Shown here: positions 1 to 8,135 of the stretch, piece after piece
Layout: each line of letters opens with the position of its first letter
Position numbering within the stretch: the first letter of the stretch is position 1
Assembly (NCBI RefSeq): GCF_900092135.1
Contig: NZ_FMYF01000011.1
Location: forward strand, 1-64,000
Length of the DNA stretch: 64,000 nucleotides
From: Raineyella antarctica
GTDB taxonomy: Bacteria > Actinomycetota > Actinomycetes > Propionibacteriales > Propionibacteriaceae
Direction: 5' to 3'
Position numbers and translations under genes: made by a program
The notes under the pieces: model-generated
The model's database searches: none
The model's input: only the letters and a program-made list of their open reading frames with translations
Told to the model about the DNA's origin: nothing

Positions 1-240
1 CAACCGCCGAGTCACCGAGTCACGCGGGTCCCCGCGCCGGCCGCAGGCCGGACACAGGTCACCGGGCGCGACGACGTGGCAGACCAGAACGGTGTGGTCG
101 GGAGCAACCTGCTGGCCGACCACGGTCAGGCCGAGCCGGTCGAGGCGGCAGAACTCGTCCAGAGACGGAGCGGACAGGGGTGACGTAAGCTGGGACATAC
201 GGGCCTTGGGCTTGGCGATGACGGCGTAGAGAACCTCCAT
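1..240 (-). CDS. ISL3-family transposase, N-terminal part only
   Basis: The reading frame is open from ATG at 240 to the window edge, so the gene is partial. The in-frame ATG at 198 begins MSQLTSPLSAPSLDEF and is the alternative start. The visible part contains the N-terminal zinc-finger signature of ISL3 transposases (CPACG near residue 68 from the first start, after the VVAPGDL stretch) that contacts the terminal repeats; the DDE catalytic core is beyond the edge. A GGAAG stretch precedes the upstream ATG. Family assignment rests on this finger and on the GGCTCTTC end; whether the whole copy is intact cannot be judged. Confidence 0.7.
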   Translation of the reverse strand, partial: MEVLYAVIAKPKARMSQLTSPLSAPSLDEFCRLDRLGLTVVGQQVAPDHTVLVCHVVAPGDLCPACGRRGDPRDSVTRRL

Positions 241-322
241 CTTCCAACCCAGGGCCCTTCTTCACGCCCCCGTCCCAGCCCTCACCCGCCCAGAGCCCCT
301 ACACCCCCAACTGTGAAGAGCC
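1..322 (-). mobile_element. ISL3-family insertion sequence, left part cut by window edge
   Basis: This is the right-hand part of an insertion sequence read on the minus strand. It holds the transposase start (see next entry) and ends in a terminal repeat: on the minus strand the outer end reads GGCTCTTCACAGTTGGGGGT from position 322 inward, the typical GGCTCTTC start of ISL3-family ends. The 80 bases between the terminal repeat and the transposase start carry no other gene. The other end and target duplication lie outside the window or cannot be checked. Confidence 0.7.
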
Positions 323-357
323 TGTTTTCGCGGTCCAATGGACCCCTGTCGGACCAT

Positions 358-381
358 GTCGGGAATCGACCGATTCCCGAC
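358..381. promoter_or_regulatory. Perfect 11-bp inverted repeat
   Basis: GTCGGGAATCG at 358-368 and its exact complement CGATTCCCGAC at 371-381 are separated by AC. This is the size of a dimeric repressor operator; there is no T-tract, so a terminator is less likely. It lies 36 bases outside the ISL3 end, with no intact gene next to it. Confidence 0.4.
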
Positions 382-736
382 ACCATCGCGAAGGGTGGTG
401 CGGTTCGGGGAAGGGCGGCGTCCGTCCCTACCAAGGCCGAGGACTTTGGGGTTCCGCTTCTGATCTAGCACCACCCAGGCCCGCGGACAGTGTCGTCCGT
501 GGGCCACACCCGCCAGGGCTGGAGACCACAAGGTCCCGGCCCCTCTTTGAATCCCGCGCGTGGGGGCGAGGGGCCAGGGGAGCCGGGCTCTTGTCGTGAC
601 GGAGTGCCCGGTTGCCCCGTCACGGCGAGGCCTCCGATCGCCCCAAGGCGCCAAGGATTCCGGGATCCGCCAAGCGGCTCGCTGACGTTGTGGGTGTCAT
701 GGCGCCCTCGGCCCGGGCCGCCGTCGCACGGTCACG

Positions 737-857
737 CTACAACAGCCAGACCAGCTACAACAGCCAGACCAGCTACAACAGCCAGACCAGCTACAACAGC
801 CAGACCAGCTACAACAGCCAGACCAGCTACAACAGACAGCTACAACAGCCAGACCAG
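737..857. repeat. 18-bp tandem repeat array
   Basis: Five perfect copies of CTACAACAGCCAGACCAG lie at 737-826, then a 13-base shortened copy at 827-839, then one more perfect copy at 840-857. The unit is a multiple of three and stays open in all forward frames (YNSQTS in one), but no credible gene surrounds it. It lacks spacers, so it is not a CRISPR array. Confidence 0.9.
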
Positions 858-958
858 CTATGTGCTTTGGTCAGGGGCGCCGCTGCGGCGACTCCCGCCG
901 CCTGGTGTTTGAGTGGAGGCGCTGACTAGCGGTCGGGCAGCGAAAGGTGGCCTGACGG

Positions 959-1198
959 CTACATCCGGGTGCGGTGAGCTACCTGAAGGTCAGCTCCCGG
1001 GGGGAGGGCTGCCAGCTGCTCACGGGCCCGACGGGTCACCAGGATCGGCAGGTAGCTGTTGACGGTGGAGCGACCTTCGAGGAGGTTCCAGGTGTCGTTC
1101 ACCACCGCCGCGATCTGTTTGGTGTCGAGCCTTCCGCGATAGCAGGGAGAGAGCTCGTCGATGATTCCGCTGACAACCCTGTCGCGTTCTGCATCCAC
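959..1198 (-). CDS. Small three-helix-bundle dimerization domain protein
   Basis: A 79-residue protein starting at GTG 1198, with AGGA six bases upstream. A longer frame opens at 1342 but its N-terminal part has no recognisable content. The sequence VVSGIIDELSPCYRGRL followed by a NSYLPILVTRRAREQL segment is like the short three-helix dimerization domain found alone or at the N-terminus of low-molecular-weight phosphatase-like and arsenate-reductase-like proteins in actinobacteria. No partner gene is adjacent; it may be left over from a larger protein or a lost operon. Function is unknown. Confidence 0.5.
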   Translation of the reverse strand: MDAERDRVVSGIIDELSPCYRGRLDTKQIAAVVNDTWNLLEGRSTVNSYLPILVTRRAREQLAALPPGADLQVAHRTRM

Positions 1199-1438
1199 AG
1201 CTGGTCCTAGTGTCGAGGCACCCGGTCTGTTGTCAGGCCCTGACCAGACCCGGTGCTGAACGGGCGCTTGTTGGAAGGCAGTCTGGCCATCCGGTGACAC
1301 CGCCAGCCCGGGGACCGCCACAAGAACGAGCCCGTCAGGCATGGGGTGCGTAGGTGTGTCGCCCTCCCGTGGCCGATAGGGCCCGCGGGTCGGGTGTGGA
1401 TCCCTCCCGGGGGCTGCGAGTCTTCCCCCGGCATGGAT

Positions 1439-1495
1439 CCCTGAGGAGGCGTATGGGGGGGACGTCTCCTCAGGGCCATTCCAGTGTAGTGAGAC
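1439..1495. repeat. Hairpin repeat element, copy A
   Basis: A 14-bp inverted repeat with one mismatch (arms 1439-1452 and 1462-1475) has a G-rich loop, and is followed by CAGTGTAGTGAG at 1482-1493. A near copy of hairpin, loop and tail occurs at 55308-55366, over 53 kb away. It may be an insertion-sequence end, a MITE or a mobile terminator. Confidence 0.6.
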
Positions 1496-1511
1496 GCTCG
1501 ATCAACTTGAG

Positions 1512-1536
1512 TGTTCGATCAATGTGTTGTTCGACA
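1512..1536. repeat. Diverged copy of the dispersed GAACGTGAT repeat
   Basis: TGTTCGATCAATG then TGTTGTTCGACA resembles the outer parts of the repeat family described at 1671, 12493, 23651 and elsewhere. It is the weakest member and lies 20 bases after hairpin element A. Confidence 0.3.
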
Positions 1537-1670
1537 CGCACGGTGGTCAGTAGGCTTCTCCGCGTCTAACGGAAGGGTGAGTCCCACGGGCGTCAACCAC
1601 GGGTGCCGGCTTCCGGAGGCTCGCCCAGCTCCCCACCTCCTGCTCGACCTTCACGCCCTTGCGGCGGATT

Positions 1671-1700
1671 GTCTGTCAAACGAACGAGATTAATGGACAG
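1671..1700. repeat. Dispersed repeat, copy 1
   Basis: Reads GTCTGTCAAACGAACG then AGATTAATGGACAG. The GTCAAA-x-GAACG-x-GAT core and the GGACA end recur at 12493, 12531, 23651, 23709, 27547 and 29653, always at borders between gene modules. Confidence 0.6.
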
Positions 1701-1944
1701 GAGTGCTGTCAGCACGAGCTGGTGCAATGCGACATCCCCGGAGCGCAACCTGGTAACGCTCTCCATGGTCTCCACGCCACGGACGACCGTCTCCGGGGCG
1801 GGGGAGGTGCGTCGCAGAGCCATCGGTGTCTGCGCCAGGATCGTGCTGCAGCAGCTGGGGATGGCCTCATGGTCTGGCAAGACTGGGTCCTTGCGGTCCA
1901 CCACGAACAACACCTTGTACACGCTCGGCAACTTTGGAGCCAGC

Positions 1945-2308
1945 TGGGGCTTCTCCGCCGGGGGTGAGTGGGGCGGCGCTGCGCTGCGCTGAGGGCCGTC
2001 GAACATGCGCCGGCCGCCAAGCATGGCAGGTTCGGGGCCTTCCCCCAGATCGGCGTCCCGCTCGGCATGCTGATCGCGTACGCCCTGGGCTCCATCCTCG
2101 GTGCTGCCTTCGCCCCGCTGATCGCCCAGGCCCTCACCGACCGTACGCAAACCGTGATGTCGGTGCCGATCTACATCTTCGTCATCACCCTGATCGCGCT
2201 CGTGGCGAGCTTCACGGTGAACGACCGTACGGCAAGCCGATCGACCACACCGCTATGGACATCTCCGGCGCCCGCGAACTGGTCGACTCGATCTCGACGA
2301 AGGACTGA
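1945..2308 (+). pseudogene. MHS-family MFS transporter remnant
   Basis: Three frames must be joined to read it. The first gives GFSAGGEWGGAA, a signature of the metabolite:H+ symporter (shikimate/proline-type) branch of the major facilitator superfamily. The second gives VEHAPAAKHGRFGAFPQIG, running straight into YALGSILGAAFAPLIAQALT, which belongs near the C-terminus. The third gives the tail RTGKPIDHTAMD and stops at 2308. The middle of the protein (several membrane helices) is missing at the VPLGMLIA/YALGS join, and at least two frameshifts are present. It cannot make a transporter. Confidence 0.75.
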
Positions 2309-2374
2309 CGCTCCAGATGATCGCATCCCCCAACGACCACAGCTCATCCGATCCACGGGAGGTAGCCAGTTGTC

Positions 2375-2394
2375 CGGACCGGACCGGACCGGAC
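2375..2394. repeat. Four tandem CGGAC units
   Basis: A 5-bp microsatellite between the transporter remnant and the histidine kinase terminator. No function is visible. Confidence 0.7.
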
Positions 2395-2431
2395 AGGTCG
2401 GTCGAACCGGTGACGATTCGACCCGCCCCGC

Positions 2432-2468
2432 GCTCCTGGCCCCACCGCCAAACCGGCGGGCCAGGAGC
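2432..2468 (-). terminator. Hairpin terminator of the first two-component operon
   Basis: GCTCCTGGCCC (2432-2442) and GGGCCAGGAGC (2458-2468) form a perfect 11-bp stem with a 15-base loop. It touches the stop codon of the kinase gene, which reads leftward. No U-tract is seen, as is common in high-GC actinobacteria. Confidence 0.65.
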
Positions 2469-3853
2469 TACTGGGCGAGGGCGATCGGGAAGCGGACGCA
2501 CACGCGGGCTCCCCCGTCTGCACGATTGCCGATCTGCAGAGTCGCGGCATGTTCGCGGGCAATGGACTCGACGATCGCCAGCCCAAGACCCGCGCCCGTA
2601 TCGACCTCTGTGGGATGTTCGCGGGCGAAGCGCTCGGTGGCGTGTGGCAGAAACCCCTCCTCGAATCCTGCTCCGCGGTCACTGACACACAGCAGGACTC
2701 CCGCGCCATCATCCCGATCATCGGGCTGGACGAGCACGTCCACGCGACCACCGACAGGGGACGCCTTGACGGCGTTGTCGATGAGGTTGATCGCGAGCTG
2801 CACCAGCCGGTCATGTGAGCCGACCATGGGGAAAGGCCCATCGGTGACCTGCAGAGCGATCGCGACATCGTTGTGTGCCCGATCCATGAGATCGACGGCT
2901 TCGGCGGCGGTGGCGGCAAGGTCAACGAGCCCCCGATCCGGGCCGGTCGCCGCCGTATCGGCTGTTGCCTGAGCCAACAGCCCATTCACCAGGCGGACCA
3001 GGCGCTCAGTGTCCGCGTGCGCAGATCGCAGAGACTGCTGAAGCTCCTCGGGTCGGCGGCCCGCTCGCGCGCCCAACTCCAGTTCGGCGCGCAGCATGGT
3101 CAGCGGGGTACGCAGTTCATGGCTGGCGTCGGCGACGAAGCGCCGCTGCTGGCTCAGCGAATGCTGCATCCGCTCGATCAGGTCGTTGAACGTGTGGCCG
3201 AGCCGCGCCACTTCGTCGTGACGGCGTCCCACCGGGAGCCTGGCAGCGGAGTCCGGGTCCCCGCTGATCCGCTCGGCCGTCCGCCGCATCCGTTCAATGG
3301 GTTTGAGGGTCGCCCCGACAGCCATCCACTCGACCACCGTGGCCAGGACCATCAGCGCGGCGCCGCCGGCGACCAGCTGGAGCACCATGTCATGGAGCGT
3401 CGCCAAGGTGGCGCGACGACTCGTACCGGTGATCACCAACGCGGAAGGCCCTCCGCTGGCCTCCATCGACATCGCGAACACCCGAACAGGTTCACCTGAC
3501 GGCAGGGTGATGTTCACCGACAGCGGTGCCGTACGCGCCTGGGTCAGCTGAGTCGGGGTGAGCAGAGGATCGGTTCCCGCACCCTCCGACGTCTCGACCA
3601 GACGGCCCGAGCCGTCAACGACTTGCGCGAGGGTGTCCACCGGTGAGAGTCCGGAGGCCCGGAGGGCTCCGTCCTGGAACCCTGTGCCGGCGCCGTACTG
3701 CTGGACCAAGGCGTCCGCGCGTGCTCGCAGCGAGGTGTCCATCGCGACATCAACGGAGTGGGACAGGGAGTTCACGAGCCACAACCCCACCACGGACACG
3801 ACGATCAGCATGCCCAGTGTGAAGATCAGGATCACCTTCAGCCGCAGACTCAT
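2468..3853 (-). CDS. Sensor histidine kinase (HAMP, HisKA, HATPase)
   Basis: A 461-residue membrane kinase. The start MSLRLKV at 3853 is chosen because it leaves one base between it and the regulator stop; an in-frame start at 3913 would overlap the regulator. A membrane helix spans about residues 6-28, a sensor loop follows to about 155, a second helix lies at 157-180, then HAMP. The phosphoacceptor is H245 in DASHELRTPL; the N-box LAINLIDNAVKA and the G-boxes DRGAGF and GAGLGLAIVE are intact. It should phosphorylate the adjacent OmpR-type regulator, but that gene carries a frameshift, so the pair may be dead or the kinase may be an orphan. The signal sensed is unknown. Confidence 0.9.
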   Translation of the reverse strand: MSLRLKVILIFTLGMLIVVSVVGLWLVNSLSHSVDVAMDTSLRARADALVQQYGAGTGFQDGALRASGLSPVDTLAQVVDGSGRLVETSEGAGTDPLLTPTQLTQARTAPLSVNITLPSGEPVRVFAMSMEASGGPSALVITGTSRRATLATLHDMVLQLVAGGAALMVLATVVEWMAVGATLKPIERMRRTAERISGDPDSAARLPVGRRHDEVARLGHTFNDLIERMQHSLSQQRRFVADASHELRTPLTMLRAELELGARAGRRPEELQQSLRSAHADTERLVRLVNGLLAQATADTAATGPDRGLVDLAATAAEAVDLMDRAHNDVAIALQVTDGPFPMVGSHDRLVQLAINLIDNAVKASPVGGRVDVLVQPDDRDDGAGVLLCVSDRGAGFEEGFLPHATERFAREHPTEVDTGAGLGLAIVESIAREHAATLQIGNRADGGARVCVRFPIALAQ

Positions 3854-3854
3854 G

Positions 3855-4533
3855 TCAGCCCGTCGCAGGTCCCGCGAGCCGGTAACCGCGTCCCCGGACC
3901 GTTTCCACGTCATGCCTGCCGAAGGGACGGTCGATCTTGCGCCGAAGATAACCTACGTACTGATCGACCACGTTGGAATCACCTTCGTAGGCGAAGTCCC
4001 AGACCTTCTCCCGGATGAAGGTGCGCGACAGTACATCTCCAGGGTGACGCATGAACAGTTCCAGCAGTGCGAACTCCTTGGCGGACAGATCGAGTGTGAC
4101 CCCGTCGCGCTCGGCCCGGTTGGCGGCCGGGTCCAACGTGAGACCTCCCACCGTCAGCACGGTGGGACGAGGGACGCCGCCCCTGCGGGCGAGCGCCCTG
4201 ACCCTCGCAGTAAGTTCGACGAAGGTGAACGGCTTGACCACGTAGTCATCTGCTCCCTCGTCCAGTCCCGTCGCCCGCTCCGACGGTACCCAAGGCTGTG
4301 AGCATGAGAATCGGGGTCCAGACGCCCCGCTGACGGAGCTGCCGGCAGACATCATGGCCACTGATATCGGGAAGCCTGATATCCAGCACGATGACGTCGT
4401 ACGGCAGAGTCCGACCCCATCGCAGGGCCTCCCGACCGGTGGTGACCACGTCGACGACCCAATGTTCCTCACGCAGCCCCCGGCCCAGGACCTCGGCAGT
4501 ACGCGGATTGTCCTCCACCACCAGCACGTGCAT
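3855..4533 (-). pseudogene. OmpR-family response regulator with an internal frameshift
   Basis: From ATG 4533 the frame reads a clean receiver domain (acidic pocket ED at residues 7-8, phospho-acceptor D51 in VIVLDIRLP, then PILMLTA) but becomes nonsense after GTVGAGD and stops at 4246. The neighbouring frame picks up at once with ATGLDEGADDYVVKPF and continues through a winged-helix domain (FALLELFMRHPGD, YVGYLRRKIDRPFG, VETVRGRGYRL) to 3855. A single indel at about 4276-4284 explains this. It is either a real mutation, a sequencing error, or less likely programmed frameshifting; no slippery run is visible. Confidence 0.8.
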
Positions 4534-4597
4534 GCATCAGCCTCCTGGAGCCCCGCGTGGTGGGGCCGCCTCCCGGCTGCCCCACCACGGTGAGCGA

Positions 4598-4858
4598 TTA
4601 CTCTTGACCGTTGAACTGATGATCCACGTTCGCGCCGTTCGCGTCAGCGTGACCGCCGGGGCCGTCGTTCGCCGATTCGAGAGTAGCCTGTTCGGCAGTC
4701 GTGGCCTCGGAACTCTCCGACCCGCCAACGGCGGCCTGCGGGGCGCTGCTACTGGGGACGGGGGAGGATGGGGCCGCGAAGGCCGGAGCCGCGGCCAAGC
4801 CACCCAGAACGGGCGTGGCCACCAGGGCTGTGGTGACGAGAAGCTTCTTGATACTCAT
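4598..4858 (-). CDS. Small exported Ala/Ser/Gly-rich protein
   Basis: An 86-residue protein with a classical signal peptide: MSIKKLL, a hydrophobic core, and a likely cleavage after PAFA near residue 28. The mature part is low-complexity and acidic, ending VDHQFNGQE. AAGGAG lies five bases before the ATG. It starts upstream of the two-component genes on the same strand, 64 bases before the regulator, and its promoter carries an 11-bp-spaced direct repeat (4924-4941). Such small exported proteins are often targets or modulators of the neighbouring system; this link is inference. No enzyme motif is present. Confidence 0.75.
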   Translation of the reverse strand: MSIKKLLVTTALVATPVLGGLAAAPAFAAPSSPVPSSSAPQAAVGGSESSEATTAEQATLESANDGPGGHADANGANVDHQFNGQE

Positions 4859-4923
4859 GCTGACTCCTTCGGTCAATGCACTCAAGCCGACTGACTTGAT
4901 GCTGCCCACAGTTGCTCGGGCTC

Positions 4924-4941
4924 GATGTGAACACGATGTGA
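4924..4941 (-). promoter_or_regulatory. Direct repeat, likely response-regulator box
   Basis: On the minus strand TCACATC occurs twice, separated by four bases (11-bp period). This matches the known layout of PhoP-type OmpR regulator boxes (seven-base repeats with a four-base spacer). It lies about 65 bases upstream of the small exported protein. Confidence 0.6.
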
Positions 4942-5151
4942 GATTCGGGCCCGATCTCCTCCCGACCCACCGATGCGGTCCCCCTGGGCATGGTGCAGCG
5001 ATCGCCGCCCACATCGGGCGGGCACCCTCGCGGGACCGTGCGGTTTCCAGTGCCGTCAACAGATTTCTCAGCGAGCATGAGGATCATGGACAGGTCGTCC
5101 GGTGTTGCCGAACGCGATGGCCAAGCCCCGAGAGAAAGATCTGTCTCATCC

Positions 5152-5889
5152 ATGTCAGCTGTTGACTATCCTGTCCCAGCAGTTCCCGCGAGATCCTCGA
5201 ACGGGGAGGGGATCTTCCGCCGCTCGCCCTCTCCGCGGGCGTTGATCACGCTTGCGGTCATCGCGATGCTCCTCGTCACGGTCGTCGGGTTCCTGTTGAA
5301 GTATTTCCCTGTCGACGCGGGCTTGGCAGTGTGGCTCAACGGGTTCCACGTCGGGTTTGTCGGGGCGCTGACCTCGGGGGTCTACCACGTGTTCAGCCCC
5401 GGGCCTGCGATCCTCATCACCCTGGTCGTGGCGGGGATCATCTGGTTGGTCCGTAAGGATTTCCGGCCTGCTCTTGCGTTCGCCGGCGTGGTCGCGGTGA
5501 CTTGGGTGCCCTCCGACATCGTGAAGTTGATCGTGCATCGTCCGCGCCCGGACGTGGCGTTGCAGCCTCACCATTTCGTGCCGGTGCAGGTGGATGCGTC
5601 CTATCCGAGTGGTCACATGGTCTTCGTTGTCGTGCTTGTTGTCGCGCTCGTGTTCGTCCTGCGGGACACGCGTTGGCTGGGCCTGAGCGTGGCCCTCGGC
5701 ACGGTACTCGTTGTGGTCGTGGGGCTGTCCCTGGTGATCGATGCCGTGCATTTCCCGACGGATGTCCTCGCGTCGGTCGTGTGGTCGCTCACTGTGGCCC
5801 CGGCGGTACGCGTGATCGGTGTCGACATGATCATGCCGCGGCTGCGGTTCCTGGACCCGAAAGGCGCTAAGCGGGCGATCCAGCCCTGA
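5152..5889 (+). CDS. PAP2-family membrane phosphatase
   Basis: A polytopic membrane protein of 245 residues from ATG 5152 (in-frame upstream starts at 5077 and 4990 exist; no start has a strong ribosome site). It has the three-part lipid-phosphatase signature: KLIVHRPRP, PSGH and a final AVHFPTD stretch with the catalytic His. Family members remove phosphate from lipids such as undecaprenyl pyrophosphate or phosphatidic acid on the outer face of the membrane. A second PAP2 gene and a DedA gene follow on the same strand, which suggests a lipid-carrier recycling or envelope-remodelling set. The substrate cannot be read from the sequence. Confidence 0.85.
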   Translation: MSAVDYPVPAVPARSSNGEGIFRRSPSPRALITLAVIAMLLVTVVGFLLKYFPVDAGLAVWLNGFHVGFVGALTSGVYHVFSPGPAILITLVVAGIIWLVRKDFRPALAFAGVVAVTWVPSDIVKLIVHRPRPDVALQPHHFVPVQVDASYPSGHMVFVVVLVVALVFVLRDTRWLGLSVALGTVLVVVVGLSLVIDAVHFPTDVLASVVWSLTVAPAVRVIGVDMIMPRLRFLDPKGAKRAIQP

Positions 5890-5902
5890 ACCGAACGGCC
5901 CT

Positions 5903-5918
5903 CTCCACGGCCGTGGAG
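5903..5918. terminator. Perfect 16-bp palindrome after the PAP2 gene
   Basis: CTCCACGGCCGTGGAG begins 14 bases after the stop codon and is followed by TCTT. It may terminate transcription of the first phosphatase gene. It could also be a protein-binding site. Confidence 0.45.
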
Positions 5919-6078
5919 TCTTGGCGTATCGGACACCGTCTGGAGCCCGGCGAGAAGGTCAGGGAATCGCTGTTGCCCGTCGACGTCCCGGGATCGGGGT
6001 GGTGCCGAATGTGGGGGTGCCTCCTGCTGTTCGGGTCGGATGAGGATTCAAAGCGCGATCAGGAATGAGGGAGTGAAC

Positions 6079-6927
6079 ATGTCGAACCAGGCTGGTGGTC
6101 CGCCCGAGGATGTCGGTAAGGGTGTCGCGGGAGAACTGGGGGAGGACCGTCTCGTCGGCGGCCGTGACCTGACACGGTGGAAATCACCCCCGGGACACTG
6201 GTTGGCCGGGATCGCGCACCGGATGGGCCTGGTTCTGGGCCCCAGGCAGATCCTGGTCCTGATCCTGGCCATCGGTGTCGCGATCGCCGCGACGATGACG
6301 TGGGCCGCCTCCGAGGTCTACGAGGCCGTCGCGGCCGCGAACGGGGTGGCCCTGCTGGACCAGCCTTTGCTGGCGGCCATGATGGGTCTGCGTTCTCCGT
6401 GGTTGGACAGCTTCGCCACCGCCTACACCAACCTCGGAGGTGCGGTCGGCATGCCGATCGCGGCGACCGCGATCATGGTGATGCTGGCCATCCGGCGACG
6501 CTCCTGGACGCCGGTCATTCTCATCACCGCTGCCGGGGCCGGGTCCTTGCTGATGACGATCGCCGGCAAGCAGCTCATCGGCCGGGCGCGTCCCCCGCTG
6601 GTGGACGCCGTACCGCCCTACGAGTACTCTCCTGCCTTTCCCTCCGGGCACTCCCTGAACTCCCTGGTGATCGCTGGCATTGTCGCCTACCTGTTGCTGC
6701 TGCGCCAGCGGCGTCGGTGGGCGTGGGTCCTGACCGTCACGGTGGCGGCCCTTTTCGCGTTCACTATCGGCGTCAGCCGGGTCTTCTTGGGTCACCATTG
6801 GTTCACCGACGTTCTGGGAGCCTGGTTCCTGGGCGCGGCCTGGCTCGCGATGGTCATCACTGCCCACCGCCTCTACCTCACCGAGACACAACGCAGGATC
6901 GCCGGCACGGTGGGGGACGTCCCGTAG
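6079..6927 (+). CDS. Second PAP2-family membrane phosphatase
   Basis: A protein of 282 residues; ATG 6079 is preceded by GAGGGAG at good spacing, so the in-frame start at 6040 is rejected. A hydrophilic N-terminus of about 60 residues is followed by membrane helices and the complete phosphatase signature: KQLIGRARPP, FPSGHSLNS and SRVFLGHHWFTDVLGA, containing the nucleophile-assisting histidines. This looks like the YodM/PgpB-type lipid phosphatases. It is only distantly similar to the first PAP2 protein, so the two are not a recent duplication. Confidence 0.88.
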   Translation: MSNQAGGPPEDVGKGVAGELGEDRLVGGRDLTRWKSPPGHWLAGIAHRMGLVLGPRQILVLILAIGVAIAATMTWAASEVYEAVAAANGVALLDQPLLAAMMGLRSPWLDSFATAYTNLGGAVGMPIAATAIMVMLAIRRRSWTPVILITAAGAGSLLMTIAGKQLIGRARPPLVDAVPPYEYSPAFPSGHSLNSLVIAGIVAYLLLLRQRRRWAWVLTVTVAALFAFTIGVSRVFLGHHWFTDVLGAWFLGAAWLAMVITAHRLYLTETQRRIAGTVGDVP

Positions 6928-7120
6928 GGTTGGCCGGATCTTCAGGGGTCAGCATGGTATGGCCGCGCGAACGGCGTCGCGGCAGTCTCCTGCCGGTGAA
7001 GGTGCCGGGTAGTCGGTTTCATGGTCCACAGTGGGTCGGGGCCTCGGGCTTCTTTCAGACTGGCGGGATAGCGTCGAGGGAGTTGTCGGTCTTGTTGTCC
7101 CCCTTTTCTTCTGGAAGTCC

Positions 7121-7765
7121 ATGTCGTTGGTCGCGTTCCTGCAGTCGGTCCCCCCGCTCGCCGTCTATCTGGTGATCGGGGCCTTGGTGATGGTCGAGAG
7201 CCTGGGTGTGCCGGTGCCCGGTGAGACAGCCCTGATCACCGGAGCGGTGATGAGTACCCAACCGGACCTGCGGGTCTCGTCGCTGTGGGTCTTCGTCGCC
7301 GCGTTCAGCGGGGCTGTTGTCGGGGACTCCATCGGCTACGGGGTGGGTCGGCGCTACGGGCATTCTCTGCTGGGCCGCCTGGAGAAGCGTTTCCCCCACC
7401 ACGTGTCCCGGGACCGTATCGCCTACGCCCAGTACCTCTTCGATCGCTATGGCATGGGTACGGTCTTCCTGGGGCGGTTCATCGCGGTGTTGCGGATCCT
7501 GGCCGGCCCCTTGGCGGGCATGATGCGGATGTCCTACCCCCGGTTCCTGCTGGCGAATCCCTCGGGGGCGGCCTGCTGGGCCGGCTTGATCACCTTGGTG
7601 ATCCACCTGCTGGGGACCGTGGCCGGGAAGTGGTTCTCGGGGGCGGCCTGGGTCTTGTTGGCGGTGGTCCTGGTCATCGGGGCCATCGCCGGCAAGCTGG
7701 GGGCCGGGGCGTTCCAGCGCCACGTCGACTCCTACGTCCGTGAGCAGGCAGCGATCGCCGACTGA
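7121..7765 (+). CDS. DedA/SNARE-associated family membrane protein
   Basis: 214 residues starting at MSLVAFLQ; the frame extends upstream to 7031 but that part is not typical. The family pattern is present: ESLGVPVPGETALITGA near the N-terminus, the GDSIGYGVGRRYG loop, and RFIAVLRILAGPLAGMMRM with the conserved arginines. DedA proteins move lipid carriers such as undecaprenyl phosphate or phosphatidylethanolamine across the membrane and contribute to membrane-potential homeostasis. Pairing with PAP2 phosphatases fits undecaprenyl-phosphate recycling; this functional link is inference. Confidence 0.9.
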   Translation: MSLVAFLQSVPPLAVYLVIGALVMVESLGVPVPGETALITGAVMSTQPDLRVSSLWVFVAAFSGAVVGDSIGYGVGRRYGHSLLGRLEKRFPHHVSRDRIAYAQYLFDRYGMGTVFLGRFIAVLRILAGPLAGMMRMSYPRFLLANPSGAACWAGLITLVIHLLGTVAGKWFSGAAWVLLAVVLVIGAIAGKLGAGAFQRHVDSYVREQAAIAD

Positions 7766-8135
7766 GCGATCCCCGACTGAGAGGGTGTCAGGTGGCCTGG
7801 GTAGGAGGGGGCCCTGACTCGAAGGACGAGAGACTCTGACCCTCAACGACGAGACGTCGAGCCCGCTGGGTGACCAGGGTGGACCTGTCTGTCAGGACGT
7901 CTGCGTGGCTCACACCGGGCCCGACCCGAAACGGCTGTACAGGTCGGGAACCGATGGGGTTCGAGGCCGACATGGAAGTCGGAGCCGAGTTCCACGCGGA
8001 TGCGGTGCCCGGCCCGGAATGCGGCCGGTCGTCGTCCCATCAACTTACCCACTGGAGGGTGGCGAGGCTGTCGAGGACTTCCCTCAGTGGAGGAAGCGCA
8101 GGTCCTGCAGGTTCTGTGGTGGGACGAGGGTGAGC
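7766..8135. other. Gap without recognisable gene
   Basis: No open frame here resembles a known protein. It ends where the IS3-type fragment starts and is probably degraded mobile DNA. Confidence 0.5.

Larger units (their letters stand above)
323..958. other. Non-coding stretch with palindrome and tandem repeat
   Basis: No convincing gene lies here. Open frames on both strands exist only because of GC bias. It contains a perfect palindromic site (358-381), a hairpin-like stretch near 481-506, an 8-bp inverted repeat around the CGTGACGG at about 595, and an 18-bp tandem array (737-857). Confidence 0.6.

Noticed and set aside
737-857. CRISPR array
   Set aside because: Repeats are directly adjacent without spacers and no cas genes are present.
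490-929. Open frames spanning the 18-bp repeats (YNSQTS repeats)
   Set aside because: Only the repeat gives regularity; no ribosome site, no domain, and several frames are open equally.
1593-2150. 185-codon minus-strand frame over the transporter remnant
   Set aside because: The plus strand has recognisable MHS sequence; the minus frame has no family pattern.
4270-4290. Programmed frameshift in the response regulator
   Set aside because: No slippery heptamer or downstream structure is evident; mutation or sequencing error is simpler.
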